From Prochlorococcus sp. AG-402-K14 (GTDB taxonomy: Bacteria > Cyanobacteriota > Cyanobacteriia > PCC-6307 > Cyanobiaceae): a stretch of 43,616 bases of DNA. The stretch spans positions 1 through 43,616 of the forward strand of contig QCIG01000016.1 in NCBI GenBank assembly GCA_003216815.1, written 5' to 3'. Each line of letters opens with the position of its first letter. Position 1 is the first letter of the stretch. This document shows positions 1 to 7,948 of this stretch, one piece after another. The notes under the pieces are model-generated. The model ran no database searches, was not told where the DNA came from, and was given only the letters and a program-made list of their open reading frames with translations. Made by a program: the position numbers and the translations under genes.

Positions 1-9
1 TAGTTCTCA

Positions 10-903
10 TTGCCAGTTGATCTCTTAACTCAAACTGCAGATTCTGGAGCGAGACTTGCAATTCGTTTATTGCAAGATGCTGCTGAAAGAGGAGATATTG
101 ATCCATGGGATGTTGACGTTATCCCAGTTGTTGATGGATTTTTGGACCAACTTAAACAGCGTATTGAAATTCCAAAGAAAATCTCGCAACATATTAGTCA
201 AAATGGCGGAAGTTATGAGGTCGATCTTGCTCAGAGTAGTGAGGCTTTTTTAGCGGCTTCTGTATTGGTTGGTTTAAAAGCTGAGGTTCTTGAGGCTGAA
301 ATGTTTTCAGTTGATATTGAAGATGAAGAGAACTCTGACTTTGATTTGGGAGAGCAGGGGTGGCTAGATGAAAGCTTTCAATTACCTCTTCGCCCAGAAA
401 GACATTTATTGAGAAGGCCTGTGGCTCCCCCTCCATTTAGAAGGCCAGTAACTCTTGGAGAATTAATAAACCAGCTTGAGACAATTGCAGAATCTTTGAA
501 AAATGATGAGCTACAAAATCGTAGAAGATTACGACAGAAAAAATTAAGTGATAGGGAAGTTATTGCTCAAGTTTCATCTCTCGCTCACCGCGAAAAATTA
601 CCCGAAACCACAGCTGCTTTGGCAGTTTTTATAAACGATTGGGAGCAAGCTTTGCATTGGGTAGATTTTGAGTTTTTAGTACAAAAGTGGAGAGAAAATT
701 CTGCCTCAGAGAACTTGGATACTGATCGAGTAGGAGTTTTCTGGGCTTTGTTATTTTTATGTTCGCAGGGAAAAGTTGAGATTGATCAAAAAGGTTCTTT
801 GTTCTCTCCAATAACTCTTAAGAGGCTTTTGGAACCAGGTATGGTTGCTCAACTTCCTCTTGCTTCTTTAGACGTGACAGATGGCTCGCCGGCTGCTGCT
901 TAG
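10..903 (+). CDS. scpA: Segregation and condensation protein A (ScpA kleisin)
   Basis: This 297-residue protein looks like ScpA, the kleisin that bridges the SMC heads with ScpB and helps chromosome segregation. The N-terminal part (about residues 20-100) has the acidic and hydrophobic helical pattern of ScpA, including IDPWDVDVIPVVDGFL. The C-terminal 60 residues (from about 225) resemble the winged helix that contacts the SMC head. An in-frame TAG lies at base 1, so the TTG at 10 is the first usable start; no ATG lies near the N-terminus. The gene is followed after 56 bp by a pyrophosphorylase gene on the same strand. The family call rests on pattern recognition and is fairly sure; no smc or scpB is visible here. 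Confidence 0.82.
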   Translation: MPVDLLTQTADSGARLAIRLLQDAAERGDIDPWDVDVIPVVDGFLDQLKQRIEIPKKISQHISQNGGSYEVDLAQSSEAFLAASVLVGLKAEVLEAEMFSVDIEDEENSDFDLGEQGWLDESFQLPLRPERHLLRRPVAPPPFRRPVTLGELINQLETIAESLKNDELQNRRRLRQKKLSDREVIAQVSSLAHREKLPETTAALAVFINDWEQALHWVDFEFLVQKWRENSASENLDTDRVGVFWALLFLCSQGKVEIDQKGSLFSPITLKRLLEPGMVAQLPLASLDVTDGSPAAA

Positions 904-937
904 CTCTTTGTGGAGTCAGCATTCTATGTTGGCCTTG

Positions 938-956
938 TATAACTTCGGTTAAACCG
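938..956 (+). promoter_or_regulatory. Candidate -10 box and short dyad before the pyrophosphorylase gene
   Basis: TATAAC at 938-943 is a reasonable -10 hexamer. It is followed at 946-956 by the 11-base dyad CGGTTAAACCG, which ends 3 bases before the ATG at 960. If the -10 is used, the transcript would start inside the dyad and be almost leaderless. No convincing -35 box is visible, so this is a weak call. Confidence 0.25.
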
Positions 957-959
957 CCT

Positions 960-2138
960 ATGAAGGCGATGATCCTAGCTGCTGGGAAGGGAACCCGAGT
1001 TCAGCCGATCACGCATGTGATACCAAAGCCAATGATTCCTATCCTTCAGAAACCTGTTATGGAGTTTCTGTTGGAACTCCTCAAGGAGCATGGTTTTACT
1101 GAGGTTATGGTCAATGTTTCCCATTTAGCAGAGGAAATAGAGAATTACTTTAGAGATGGGCAAAGATTTGGAGTCGAAATTGCATATAGTTTTGAAGGTC
1201 GTATTGAAGATGGAGAATTAATTGGTGATGCGCTTGGTTCTGCAGGAGGTCTTAAAAAAATTCAAGACTTTCAAAAGTTTTTTGATGATACTTTTGTGGT
1301 TTTATGTGGAGATGCATTAATTGATTTAGATTTATCTGAGGCAGTTAAACGACATAAAGAAAAAGGAGCTCTAGCTAGTTTAATAACTAAGCGTGTTTCA
1401 AAAGACCAAGTAAGTAGTTATGGAGTTGTTGTTACTGATGAAGAAGATCGTGTTAAAGCTTTTCAGGAAAAACCTTCTATAGATAATGCATTAGGAGATA
1501 CGATTAATACTGGGATTTATTTATTCGAGCCTGAAATTTTTGATTACATTCCTTCAGGAAAACCCTTTGATATTGGCTCAGATTTATTTCCAAAACTGGT
1601 TGAAGAAGGCGCACCCTTCTTTGCTTTGCCAATGGATTTTGAGTGGGTTGATATTGGTAAGGTACCTGATTACTGGAGAGCAATTAGAAATGTTCTCAAA
1701 GGCGATGTTCGTCAGGTTGAAATCCCAGGGAAGCAGGTTAGGCCTGGGATTTATACTGGTTTAAATGTTGCAGCAAATTGGGATAAAATAAATGTAAAAG
1801 GACCTATATATGTTGGTGGAATGACTAGGATTGAAGATGGTGTTACTATCATTGGTCCTTCTATGATTGGTCCAAGTTGTTGTATTTGTGAAGGGGCAAC
1901 AATTGATAATTCAATAATATTTGATTACTCTCTTATTGGTCCGGGTGTACAACTAGTAGAGAAGTTGGTTTTTGGAAGATATTGTGTTGGTAAAGAGGGT
2001 GATCATTTTGATTTACAAGAAGCCGCTTTAGATTGGTTGATAACTGATGCTCGGAGACAGGATTTAGGAGAACCATCACCTCAACAAAAAGCAATGGCTG
2101 AATTATTAGGAACAGACCTTATTGGTTCTACTAATTAA
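960..2138 (+). CDS. Sugar-phosphate nucleotidyltransferase (NDP-sugar pyrophosphorylase)
   Basis: This 392-residue protein joins a nucleotide and a sugar 1-phosphate to make an activated sugar for cell-wall or LPS glycans. The N-terminal Rossmann-like domain carries the family signature GKGTRVQP (about residues 9-16), then PKPM (23-26), a sugar-binding stretch around residues 105-120 and the VDIG/FEWVD region near 225-235. The C-terminal third (about 265-345) shows hexapeptide-like spacing of I/V/G residues (YVGGMTRIEDGVTIIGPSMI), typical of a left-handed beta helix. The exact substrate (GDP-mannose, dTDP-glucose or UDP-glucose type) cannot be fixed from sequence alone. Its 3' end overlaps the convergent metF by 8 bp. 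Confidence 0.85.
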   Translation: MKAMILAAGKGTRVQPITHVIPKPMIPILQKPVMEFLLELLKEHGFTEVMVNVSHLAEEIENYFRDGQRFGVEIAYSFEGRIEDGELIGDALGSAGGLKKIQDFQKFFDDTFVVLCGDALIDLDLSEAVKRHKEKGALASLITKRVSKDQVSSYGVVVTDEEDRVKAFQEKPSIDNALGDTINTGIYLFEPEIFDYIPSGKPFDIGSDLFPKLVEEGAPFFALPMDFEWVDIGKVPDYWRAIRNVLKGDVRQVEIPGKQVRPGIYTGLNVAANWDKINVKGPIYVGGMTRIEDGVTIIGPSMIGPSCCICEGATIDNSIIFDYSLIGPGVQLVEKLVFGRYCVGKEGDHFDLQEAALDWLITDARRQDLGEPSPQQKAMAELLGTDLIGSTN

Positions 2139-3012
2139 TATTTGCTTTTTCTAAAATCATTGGTATTTGTTGTTCTGCTTTGACGGCCATAATATGAACA
2201 CCTTGAGCAATTCCTAGAAAATCTTTTACTTGTTCAGCAGCAATGGATATTCCCTCGTTAATAGGGTTTGATGAACTTTCAAGTCTTGAAATGATTGATT
2301 GTGGGATGCATGCTCCTGGTACTACTCGATTAATGAATTGAGCATTCTTGGCTGATTTGAGTAGGAAAACTCCTGCTAAAACTGGAATCTTTATTGGCTC
2401 TGTTATCTCCCTACAAAAACGTTCAAGTATTTTTGGGTCCATAACCATTTGAGTTTGCAGGAAATTTGCCCCAGCCTTTTTTTTGAGTTCGATTCTTCTT
2501 CTTAAACCATCTAATCCTTTGCAATTTGGATCTGCCGCTGCTCCAGCAAATAAATTTATTGGTCCATCAGGTAAAAAACCAGATACTGGATCTATCCCTT
2601 TGTTAAGTGATGTAACTTGATTGATTAGTTCAATTGAGTTGAGGTCTTGAACTGATTTGGCTTGGGATTGGTCTCCTACTCTTACCGGATCGCCAGTTAA
2701 ACAAAGGATATTTTTGATGCCTAAAGCATGGGCTCCCAGTAATTCAGCTTGTAATGCAATTCGATTTCTATCCCTACATGATAACTGAAGGATCGGTTCA
2801 AGATTTGCCTCTAAAAGCAGCTTGCATAAGGCCAGGCTACTCATTCTCATAATGGCTCTGCTGCCATCAGTCACATTAAATCCATGCACAAGTTCATTTA
2901 ATGTGAGGGCTTTTTCAAGAGCTAAAGCTGTTTCCCCCCCTCTGGGAGGCATGATTTCAGCAGTGATAGCTGATAAGCCAGATTCAAGACGATTTTGAAG
3001 TTTAGATTTCAC
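2131..3012 (-). CDS. metF: Methylenetetrahydrofolate reductase
   Basis: The 293-residue product has the length and motifs of bacterial MetF, the FAD-dependent TIM-barrel enzyme that reduces 5,10-methylene-THF to 5-methyl-THF for methionine synthesis. EIMPPRGG near residue 19 matches the conserved N-terminal E(x)PP strand. LTGDPVR (about 105-111) is the folate/FAD-contacting signature, and FLQTQMVMD (about residues 194-202) matches the family's F-x-x-T-Q motif. It starts with ATG and is transcribed away from the PedR-like regulator, with 69 bp between starts. It converges on and overlaps the pyrophosphorylase gene by 8 bp, so neither gene has room for an intergenic terminator. Confidence 0.87.
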   Translation of the reverse strand: MKSKLQNRLESGLSAITAEIMPPRGGETALALEKALTLNELVHGFNVTDGSRAIMRMSSLALCKLLLEANLEPILQLSCRDRNRIALQAELLGAHALGIKNILCLTGDPVRVGDQSQAKSVQDLNSIELINQVTSLNKGIDPVSGFLPDGPINLFAGAAADPNCKGLDGLRRRIELKKKAGANFLQTQMVMDPKILERFCREITEPIKIPVLAGVFLLKSAKNAQFINRVVPGACIPQSIISRLESSSNPINEGISIAAEQVKDFLGIAQGVHIMAVKAEQQIPMILEKANIN

Positions 3013-3096
3013 ATGTATTTTTTACTAGATAATTACTATCGGTGATTAAAGGCCCTAATCTAAGTAGTATTAATTAATGAGTTGAGAGTGAGGGGA

Positions 3097-3369
3097 ATGT
3101 TTACAGGAGAGATCGCTAATTCATCCCATATGGGACTCTCTGCGAGGGAAATGGAAATTATTGGATTAGTTGCTGATGGGCTCACAAATCAGGAAATTGC
3201 TGAAAAACTTACTATTAGTAAAAGAACTGTTGATAATCATGTGAGCAATATGTTTACTAAAACAGGTTCAAAAAACAGAGTAGCTTTATTGAACTGGGCA
3301 ATGGATCATGGAAAGATATGTCGGGATGGATTTAACTGTTGTTCATTGCCAGATGAAACAGATTCATAG
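3097..3369 (+). CDS. pedR: Small LuxR-type regulator, PedR-like
   Basis: This is a stand-alone LuxR/GerE helix-turn-helix protein with no receiver domain. The HTH runs over most of its length (LSAREMEIIGLVADGLTNQ then the recognition helix with KRTVDNHVSNM). A C-terminal tail holds three cysteines, one alone and then a CC pair (C-R-D-G-F-N-C-C). Size, layout and the cysteine tail fit PedR (ssl0564 type), a cyanobacterial regulator whose activity responds to photosynthetic electron transport, reportedly through thioredoxin. The ATG at 3097 is preceded by GAGGGGA and is the likely start. In-frame TTG (3082) and GTG (3088) codons would add five or three residues. The family call is firm; the PedR assignment is inference. 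Confidence 0.75.
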   Translation: MFTGEIANSSHMGLSAREMEIIGLVADGLTNQEIAEKLTISKRTVDNHVSNMFTKTGSKNRVALLNWAMDHGKICRDGFNCCSLPDETDS

Positions 3370-3377
3370 AAGAAGCT

Positions 3378-3527
3378 CTAATTATTTTCGGCCTCATTAA
3401 TATCTGATAACGGCATTAGAGAAAATTCAATTGATGACAATTCAAATAATTTTGCATAGGCAATGCATGCTTCCTTGTCAGTACAAGTGAAGCGAAGGAT
3501 ACCTTCCATGTCATAAAGACCATACAA
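3378..3527 (-). CDS. Small conserved-type hypothetical protein (49 aa)
   Basis: A short leftward ORF with a TTG start at 3527 encodes 49 residues beginning (M)YGLYDMEGILRFTC and ending in an acidic tail, SDINEAENN. A perfect AGGAGGT (complement of 3533-3539) lies 5 nt upstream of the TTG. This is the strongest Shine-Dalgarno seen near any start in the window. The product has alternating charged and hydrophobic residues like a small soluble protein, and no membrane segment. I recall similar YGLYDxxGILRF proteins in marine picocyanobacteria, but that is memory, not a search. An ATG at 3523 in another frame opens a 36-codon ORF with a less protein-like product. The gene converges on the PedR-like gene with 8 bp between stops. 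Function unknown. Confidence 0.6.
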   Translation of the reverse strand: MYGLYDMEGILRFTCTDKEACIAYAKLFELSSIEFSLMPLSDINEAENN

Positions 3528-3532
3528 GTTTT

Positions 3533-3539
3533 ACCTCCT
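3533..3539 (-). promoter_or_regulatory. Strong Shine-Dalgarno (AGGAGGT) of the 49-aa gene
   Basis: The plus strand reads ACCTCCT here, giving AGGAGGT on the minus strand, 5 nt before the TTG at 3527 and 9 nt before an out-of-frame ATG at 3523. Most genes in this window lack a clear Shine-Dalgarno, so this one is notable and supports real translation. Confidence 0.65.
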
Positions 3540-3555
3540 GCAAAGGTGCATTTGT

Positions 3556-3573
3556 TGCCGACCATGGTCGGCA
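3556..3573. repeat. 18-bp perfect palindrome TGCCGACCATGGTCGGCA
   Basis: A perfect inverted repeat with no spacer and a GC-rich outer half stands out in AT-rich DNA. It lies between the stop of the CYTH gene (3578) and the start of the 49-aa gene (3527). On the minus strand a TATAAT (3577-3582) sits just upstream, so the transcript would begin at or inside the palindrome. It could be an operator for a dimeric regulator or a hairpin at the mRNA 5' end. No T-run follows on either strand, which argues against a standard terminator. Confidence 0.7.
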
Positions 3574-3576
3574 GTA

Positions 3577-3582
3577 ATTATA
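3577..3582 (-). promoter_or_regulatory. Candidate -10 box (TATAAT) for the 49-aa gene
   Basis: The minus strand reads TATAAT, overlapping the stop codon of the upstream CYTH gene. With normal spacing the transcript start falls near 3570, inside the palindrome and about 43 nt before the TTG start. No clear -35 was found. Confidence 0.4.
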
Positions 3583-4114
3583 AAGACAATCTAAAGGATG
3601 GATTGCCTTTTTGCTTGGGATCTTTCTCTTTCATCCGATCTTTTATTGATAATTCTGAAATAGGTGTTTTTGCAAGAGAAGCATTGCTTAATGTTTTCAT
3701 CCCAGTTATCTCTTGTCCGCACCATGATGGGATTTGAATATCTTCTAATTCAGAATTTAATTCTATTTCAGCAATTTTTAAAGAAGAATTTGAACCGTAA
3801 AAAGAATCAATAACCCAATTTTTGTTATTGATTTTTAGTTGATAACGAGTTTTAGTAATTTTATATTTTGATAGATTGAATAATTCATTAGCATCTTTAA
3901 TAGGAATTGAATATTCAAATTCATGGTTTACCAATCCATTTAAAGAGGATTTTAGAGTTATATAAGATTTACTGTTATCTATTATTCTAACTCTAATAAT
4001 CCATTCATCTATATTTGAATTCAAATAGCCTTGGCTAAAATCTTCACTAAGTAGTACTTTGGATCTCCAATCTTCATTATTAACTAAGAATCTTCTTTCA
4101 ATTTCAATTCCCAT
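3578..4114 (-). CDS. CYTH-domain triphosphate tunnel metalloenzyme family protein
   Basis: The 178-residue protein begins GIEIERRFLV, the start of the CYTH (triphosphate tunnel metalloenzyme) fold, whose members act on triphosphates such as tripolyphosphate or nucleotides. Later strands show the usual pattern: a basic RVRI (about residues 41-44) and YITLKS (51-56), then a YSIPI strand, then KTRYQLKI (89-96) and VIDSFYG (101-107), then an acidic IAEIELNSE (114-122). The signature ExExK reads E4-I-E6-R-R8, so the usual lysine is arginine. The gene lies 6 bp downstream of nadK, at the end of the ndh-nadK leftward run. The fold call is good; the substrate is unknown, with triphosphatase as the likeliest activity. 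Confidence 0.78.
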   Translation of the reverse strand: MGIEIERRFLVNNEDWRSKVLLSEDFSQGYLNSNIDEWIIRVRIIDNSKSYITLKSSLNGLVNHEFEYSIPIKDANELFNLSKYKITKTRYQLKINNKNWVIDSFYGSNSSLKIAEIELNSELEDIQIPSWCGQEITGMKTLSNASLAKTPISELSIKDRMKEKDPKQKGNPSFRLSL

Positions 4115-4120
4115 AATTGA

Positions 4121-5026
4121 TTATTTAGCGCTCTCATTAAGGCTGCTAGCCCAGTGAAGCTTTTGGGTAATTGTTTTGTAATAAGAAAGATTTTCATCTA
4201 ATATAATTATTGAGGTTGAATGATTAGATTTTTTGATTAAGCATGTATCTTTAGCTTCAATTAGACATCCACTGGATCCATCTAACCATAACTTTATTTT
4301 TTGCTTTTTCTCTTTTACGGGCTTTATGACTAAATGAGATTCTGAAGGGACTACAATCGGTCTGCTTGCCAAGCTCATAGGACAAATAGCACTTACTATG
4401 ATCGCATCTAATGAAGGGTGCAGAATAGGGCCACCGGCTGCCATTGCGTAGGCAGTAGATCCTGTTGGAGTAGAGAAGATAAGCCCGTCTCCTTTGTACT
4501 TGTCCACAGCTTCACCATCTATTTCAAGTTCAAGGCTGCAAGTAGGTGTGATTTCGTCTGTACAAGATCGAAAATAAAAATCATTGAGCGCAAAAAATGA
4601 TCTTTTGAGTTTTTTATCATTATTAATATTTTCAGTAAATACTGAAGCTTCAAGCATCATTCTTTTTTGGATATTGAAGCTATTATTTGAAACTCTTTCC
4701 CAGAAAGTTTCTTGTTTTAATATATGGCGATCATGTGTTAAAAAACCTAGATTCCCTCCAACATTAAAACTCAAAATTGGTATATTCATAGGAGATAGAT
4801 ATCTGGCTGCTCTTAATACCGTTCCATCTCCCCCTAAAACAATAGCGATCTCAGGCAAAGCATCAGATTCCGAAATTAATTGGTTAATATTGCTCGTTTC
4901 AATACTTATTTCGGAGATTAAAACTTTTTTAGAACAACTTTCAATTATTTTTTTACAATTTAAAGTCTCTTTATAAGCGGAATTGCTATCTGATCGATAT
5001 AAGATCCAGATCAGATTTGATGTCAT
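4121..5026 (-). CDS. nadK: NAD kinase
   Basis: The 301-residue protein phosphorylates NAD to NADP using ATP or polyphosphate. It carries the catalytic GGDGT motif at residues 65-69, the FNVGGNLGFL segment near residues 88-97, and the conserved block GDGLIFSTPTGSTAYAMAAG near 180-199, which binds NAD and forms the subunit interface. It starts with ATG 9 bp downstream of ndhE and is followed after 6 bp by the CYTH gene, so it belongs to the NDH-1 transcription unit. Cyanobacteria usually carry two NAD kinase genes; this is one of them. The pairing with NDH-1 ties NADP supply to the complex that recycles electrons around photosystem I. Confidence 0.93.
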   Translation of the reverse strand: MTSNLIWILYRSDSNSAYKETLNCKKIIESCSKKVLISEISIETSNINQLISESDALPEIAIVLGGDGTVLRAARYLSPMNIPILSFNVGGNLGFLTHDRHILKQETFWERVSNNSFNIQKRMMLEASVFTENINNDKKLKRSFFALNDFYFRSCTDEITPTCSLELEIDGEAVDKYKGDGLIFSTPTGSTAYAMAAGGPILHPSLDAIIVSAICPMSLASRPIVVPSESHLVIKPVKEKKQKIKLWLDGSSGCLIEAKDTCLIKKSNHSTSIIILDENLSYYKTITQKLHWASSLNESAK

Positions 5027-5035
5027 TAAGAAAAT

Positions 5036-5365
5036 CTACCATTTAAGTAGATTGAAACTTTCCATATCAATAGTAACTCTATTTCTATATAATGACAGTA
5101 GTATTGCTAGGCCAACAGCAGCTTCGGCGGCTGCTACAGTGATGACAAAAATTGAAAAAACTTGCCCTCTAATTATTGACCCGTCTATATAGGATGAAAA
5201 ACTCATAAGATTTATATTTACTGCATTTAACATTAATTCAATACTCATTAACACACGAACAGCGTTGCGACTATTTATTAATCCCCAAACACCAGTACAG
5301 AAAAGAAATGCCGCAACTATAAGATAGGCCTGAAGGGGAACTGGACCAATAGAAGTATCTAACAT
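5036..5365 (-). CDS. ndhE: NDH-1 subunit 4L (NdhE)
   Basis: This 109-residue membrane protein is the NuoK/ND4L homologue of the thylakoid NDH-1 complex, used in respiration, cyclic electron flow and CO2 uptake. It shows three hydrophobic helices, with the conserved acidic residue in helix 2 ([16 protein letters not shown]). The next helix, after a short loop with SIIRGQVF, contains [17 protein letters not shown] with its second buried glutamate. The length is typical. It starts with ATG, 33 bp after ndhG and 9 bp before nadK. The order ndhA-I-G-E is the standard cyanobacterial and chloroplast arrangement. Confidence 0.96.
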   Translation of the reverse strand: MLDTSIGPVPLQAYLIVAAFLFCTGVWGLINSRNAVRVLMSIELMLNAVNINLMSFSSYIDGSIIRGQVFSIFVITVAAAEAAVGLAILLSLYRNRVTIDMESFNLLKW

Positions 5366-5398
5366 ATTAGTACTTTAGTTTTATACATTTAGTTAGTT

Positions 5399-6001
5399 TC
5401 ATTTTAAACTATTTTCAGAAAGAAGAGGGATTTTTTTATCAATTAAGGGCTTTTCATTGTTAAATTCATTGCCCGCATTAGATGCAATCTGAATATCTCT
5501 TCTTGCTAATACAATTGCTCCGATCATAGCCATTAATAGCAATATTGAGGCAAGTTCAAATGGTAGTAAGTAATCAGTAAATAAATGCTCTCCAATTCTC
5601 TCTGTAGCTTCTTCACCAATGGAAGGAGGACCAGGTAAGTTCCATTTTGTAGATATGCTAACTCTTAATAATAAAATTAATAGTCCACCACAAATACCAC
5701 CTGATATTAATCTTCTAGTTTTAAGTCCTTCAATTGGTTTTAACTTTTCTTTTTTATTTACCAACATAATTGCAAATAAGATCAAGACATTTACAGCTCC
5801 TACGTAAACAAGAATTTGAGCGGCTGCAACAAAACTAGCATTTAGTAACAGATAAAGACCTGCTACAGCCATGAATACTCCCCCTAATAAAAATGCTGAA
5901 TAAACAATATTTTCTAATAAAACGACTGCCAAACTTCCAGAAATTATGACAGAGCTAAGAATTAAAAAGCAAATTAATTCTGTAGAATAAGCGATATTCA
6001 T
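5399..6001 (-). CDS. ndhG: NDH-1 subunit 6 (NdhG)
   Basis: This 200-residue protein is the NuoJ/ND6 homologue in the NDH-1 membrane arm. Five hydrophobic segments are visible (about residues 8-27, 34-53, 58-80, 100-118 and 147-165). The [19 protein letters not shown] region is the conserved helix 3 of the family. The tail after residue 165 is polar. Its ATG overlaps the ndhI stop by 4 nt (ATGA), which suggests translational coupling. It is followed by ndhE. Confidence 0.95.
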   Translation of the reverse strand: MNIAYSTELICFLILSSVIISGSLAVVLLENIVYSAFLLGGVFMAVAGLYLLLNASFVAAAQILVYVGAVNVLILFAIMLVNKKEKLKPIEGLKTRRLISGGICGGLLILLLRVSISTKWNLPGPPSIGEEATERIGEHLFTDYLLPFELASILLLMAMIGAIVLARRDIQIASNAGNEFNNEKPLIDKKIPLLSENSLK

Positions 6002-6648
6002 TTATTAATAGAATCTAATTTATTTGTAAGAATATCCGTAGAATTTTTATTTTCTTGAGACTTTTTTTTCTTCAGTTCATTTACAATCTGACTTGGAAGC
6101 TGACCAGCTCTTTTTTGGTTAGAAGGTAATTCGTGAGGGTCCATTATGGTCTCGGGTAAATAAGCCAATTCTCTTAAAGGACGAACAGATGGATCCGAAG
6201 TCACGCTTGTTGGAAGTCTTCCAAGAGCAACATTATCGAAGTTAAGGCTATGTCTATCAAATGCAGCAAGCTCGTATTCTTCTGTCATTGAAAGGCAATT
6301 GGTAGGGCAGTACTCAACGCAATTCCCGCAAAAAATACAAGCCCCAAAATCAATGGAATAATTTCTCAGCTCTTTTTTCTTGGTTTCTTTATTCATAACC
6401 CAATCAACCACTGGAAGATTAATTGGACATACTCTTACGCATACTTCACACGCAATACACTTATCAAATTCATAATGAATCCTACCCCTATAACGCTCTG
6501 AAGGAATTAACTTTTCATATGGGTACTGAACAGTTACTGGTCTACGTCGCATATGATCGAACGTGACACCTAGTCCTTGAACTAAATATTTCGCTGCACC
6601 AACTGCATCTTGCGTGTAGTCAGCAACTTTTTGAAGGAAACCAAGCAT
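5998..6648 (-). CDS. ndhI: NDH-1 iron-sulfur subunit (NdhI)
   Basis: This 216-residue protein is the NuoI homologue that carries the two 4Fe-4S clusters of the peripheral arm. Both ferredoxin-type motifs are intact: C64-x2-C67-x2-C70-x3-C74 ([12 protein letters not shown]) and C104-x2-C107-x2-C110-x3-C114 ([12 protein letters not shown]). The N-terminal part is amphipathic and probably sits on the membrane arm. It ends in a lysine-rich polar tail. The ATG at 6648 follows a 109-bp spacer after ndhA; the gene overlaps ndhG by 4 nt. In cyanobacterial NDH-1 this arm accepts electrons from ferredoxin rather than NADH. Confidence 0.97.
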   Translation of the reverse strand: MLGFLQKVADYTQDAVGAAKYLVQGLGVTFDHMRRRPVTVQYPYEKLIPSERYRGRIHYEFDKCIACEVCVRVCPINLPVVDWVMNKETKKKELRNYSIDFGACIFCGNCVEYCPTNCLSMTEEYELAAFDRHSLNFDNVALGRLPTSVTSDPSVRPLRELAYLPETIMDPHELPSNQKRAGQLPSQIVNELKKKKSQENKNSTDILTNKLDSINK

Positions 6649-6714
6649 ATTAAATTTATTGCCGGCGGCCTTTAATTACAATAATCATTCTACAGTTTTT
6701 TTCAAGTAAATGTA

Positions 6715-6726
6715 GGTAATTTTACC
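6715..6726. repeat. Short dyad GGTAATTTTACC in the ndhA-ndhI spacer
   Basis: A 5-bp inverted repeat (GGTAA / TTACC) around a TT centre lies in the 109-bp gap between ndhA and ndhI. The two-base loop is too short for a good hairpin, so if it means anything it would be a protein-binding site. Nothing else is recognisable in the gap. Weak. Confidence 0.2.
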
Positions 6727-6757
6727 CAAGCAAGAAGATGATTGTGTTGCTTCTCTC

Positions 6758-7876
6758 TTATCCGCCAAATGTCATGGGGAATGCCAATTTAAGTGAAGCA
6801 GTTACAAGTAAATTGACTAAAGAGATAGGTAAAAGAAATTTCCAGCCAAGGTCAAGTAGCTGATCAATTCTCACTCTTGGAGTGGTCCATCTCAGTAAGA
6901 TTGCTAAAAATACCAATAAATATGCCTTGAGAACTGTCATCACAATTCCAAGGGATGCAGCTGTAATTTGAATTAATGGATTATCTATTGATATTCCTAT
7001 TAAAGATGAAAACCAGTCAATGGATATAGGAAAGCCCCAACCTCCTAGGTAAAGAACGGAAACAAGTAAAGCTGATAAAACAAGATTTATATATCCAGCT
7101 AGATAAAATAAAGCAAATTTCATTCCTGCATATTCAGTTTGATAACCAGCCACGAGTTCTTCTTCTGCTTCAGGTAAATCAAAAGGGAGTCTTTCGCACT
7201 CTGCTAATGCACAAATCCAAAAAATAATAAAACCTACAGGTTGTCTCCATATATTCCAGCTAAGGAACCCCGCTGAATTTTGTTGCTCAACTATGTCAAC
7301 AGTGCTTAATGAATTGCTCATCATGACTATTGCTAGAACCGCTAGAGCAAGTGGAATCTCATAACTAATAGATTGAGCTGCAGCTCTTAGTCCACCTAGT
7401 AAAGAATATTTATTATTGGATGAGTAACCACTCATAAGCAAACCAATAGGTTGAATGCTGCTCAGAGCAATCCATAAAAAAATTCCTATACCAACATTAC
7501 TTATTAGAAGATTTTGACCAAATGGAACAATTAACCAAGAAAGAATTACTGGAACTAAAACTAATATTGGCCCAACTGTGAAAAGTACACTGTCAGCCCT
7601 TGCAGGAATAATGTCTTCTTTTACTAAAAGTTTTAAACCATCAGCCATAGGCTGCAAAATGCCCAGTGCACCTGCATATTCAGGACCAATTCTTTGTTGA
7701 GCTGCAGCGGAAATTTTTCTTTCAAGCCAAACTGTGACTAAAACACCAATTACTGCTGATACCAATACTAAAAGCATTGGGAGAGGTATCCATAAGAGAT
7801 GTGCTACTTCAGGAGAGAATCCAAGGTTTTGAATACCTTGGGTAAAACTCATTTCAAGATCTATACCTGAGTTCAC
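6758..7876 (-). CDS. ndhA: NDH-1 subunit 1 (NdhA)
   Basis: The 372-residue protein is the NuoH/ND1 homologue at the quinone-binding junction between the peripheral and membrane arms. Eight or more hydrophobic helices are visible. Conserved loops include [21 protein letters not shown] (about residues 48-68) and [16 protein letters not shown] (about residues 234-249), both of which line the quinone chamber. The start is GTG at 7876; an ATG eight codons later (7852) is possible. It lies 72 bp downstream of gltA and leads into ndhI, ndhG and ndhE. Confidence 0.96.
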   Translation of the reverse strand: MNSGIDLEMSFTQGIQNLGFSPEVAHLLWIPLPMLLVLVSAVIGVLVTVWLERKISAAAQQRIGPEYAGALGILQPMADGLKLLVKEDIIPARADSVLFTVGPILVLVPVILSWLIVPFGQNLLISNVGIGIFLWIALSSIQPIGLLMSGYSSNNKYSLLGGLRAAAQSISYEIPLALAVLAIVMMSNSLSTVDIVEQQNSAGFLSWNIWRQPVGFIIFWICALAECERLPFDLPEAEEELVAGYQTEYAGMKFALFYLAGYINLVLSALLVSVLYLGGWGFPISIDWFSSLIGISIDNPLIQITAASLGIVMTVLKAYLLVFLAILLRWTTPRVRIDQLLDLGWKFLLPISLVNLLVTASLKLAFPMTFGG

Positions 7877-7948
7877 TTCATATAGTTAATCTAAAAGTAG
7901 GTTAGTGGAATTTTTAAGTAATTTAAATTCGAAAAAATAAATTTCAAT

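Noticed and set aside
3413-3523. Alternative 36-codon ORF from ATG 3523 under the same Shine-Dalgarno
   Set aside because: The product looks random compared with the TTG-frame product. Kept only as an alternative to test.
4584-4976. 130-codon rightward ORF opposite nadK
   Set aside because: Antisense shadow of a well-supported NAD kinase gene.
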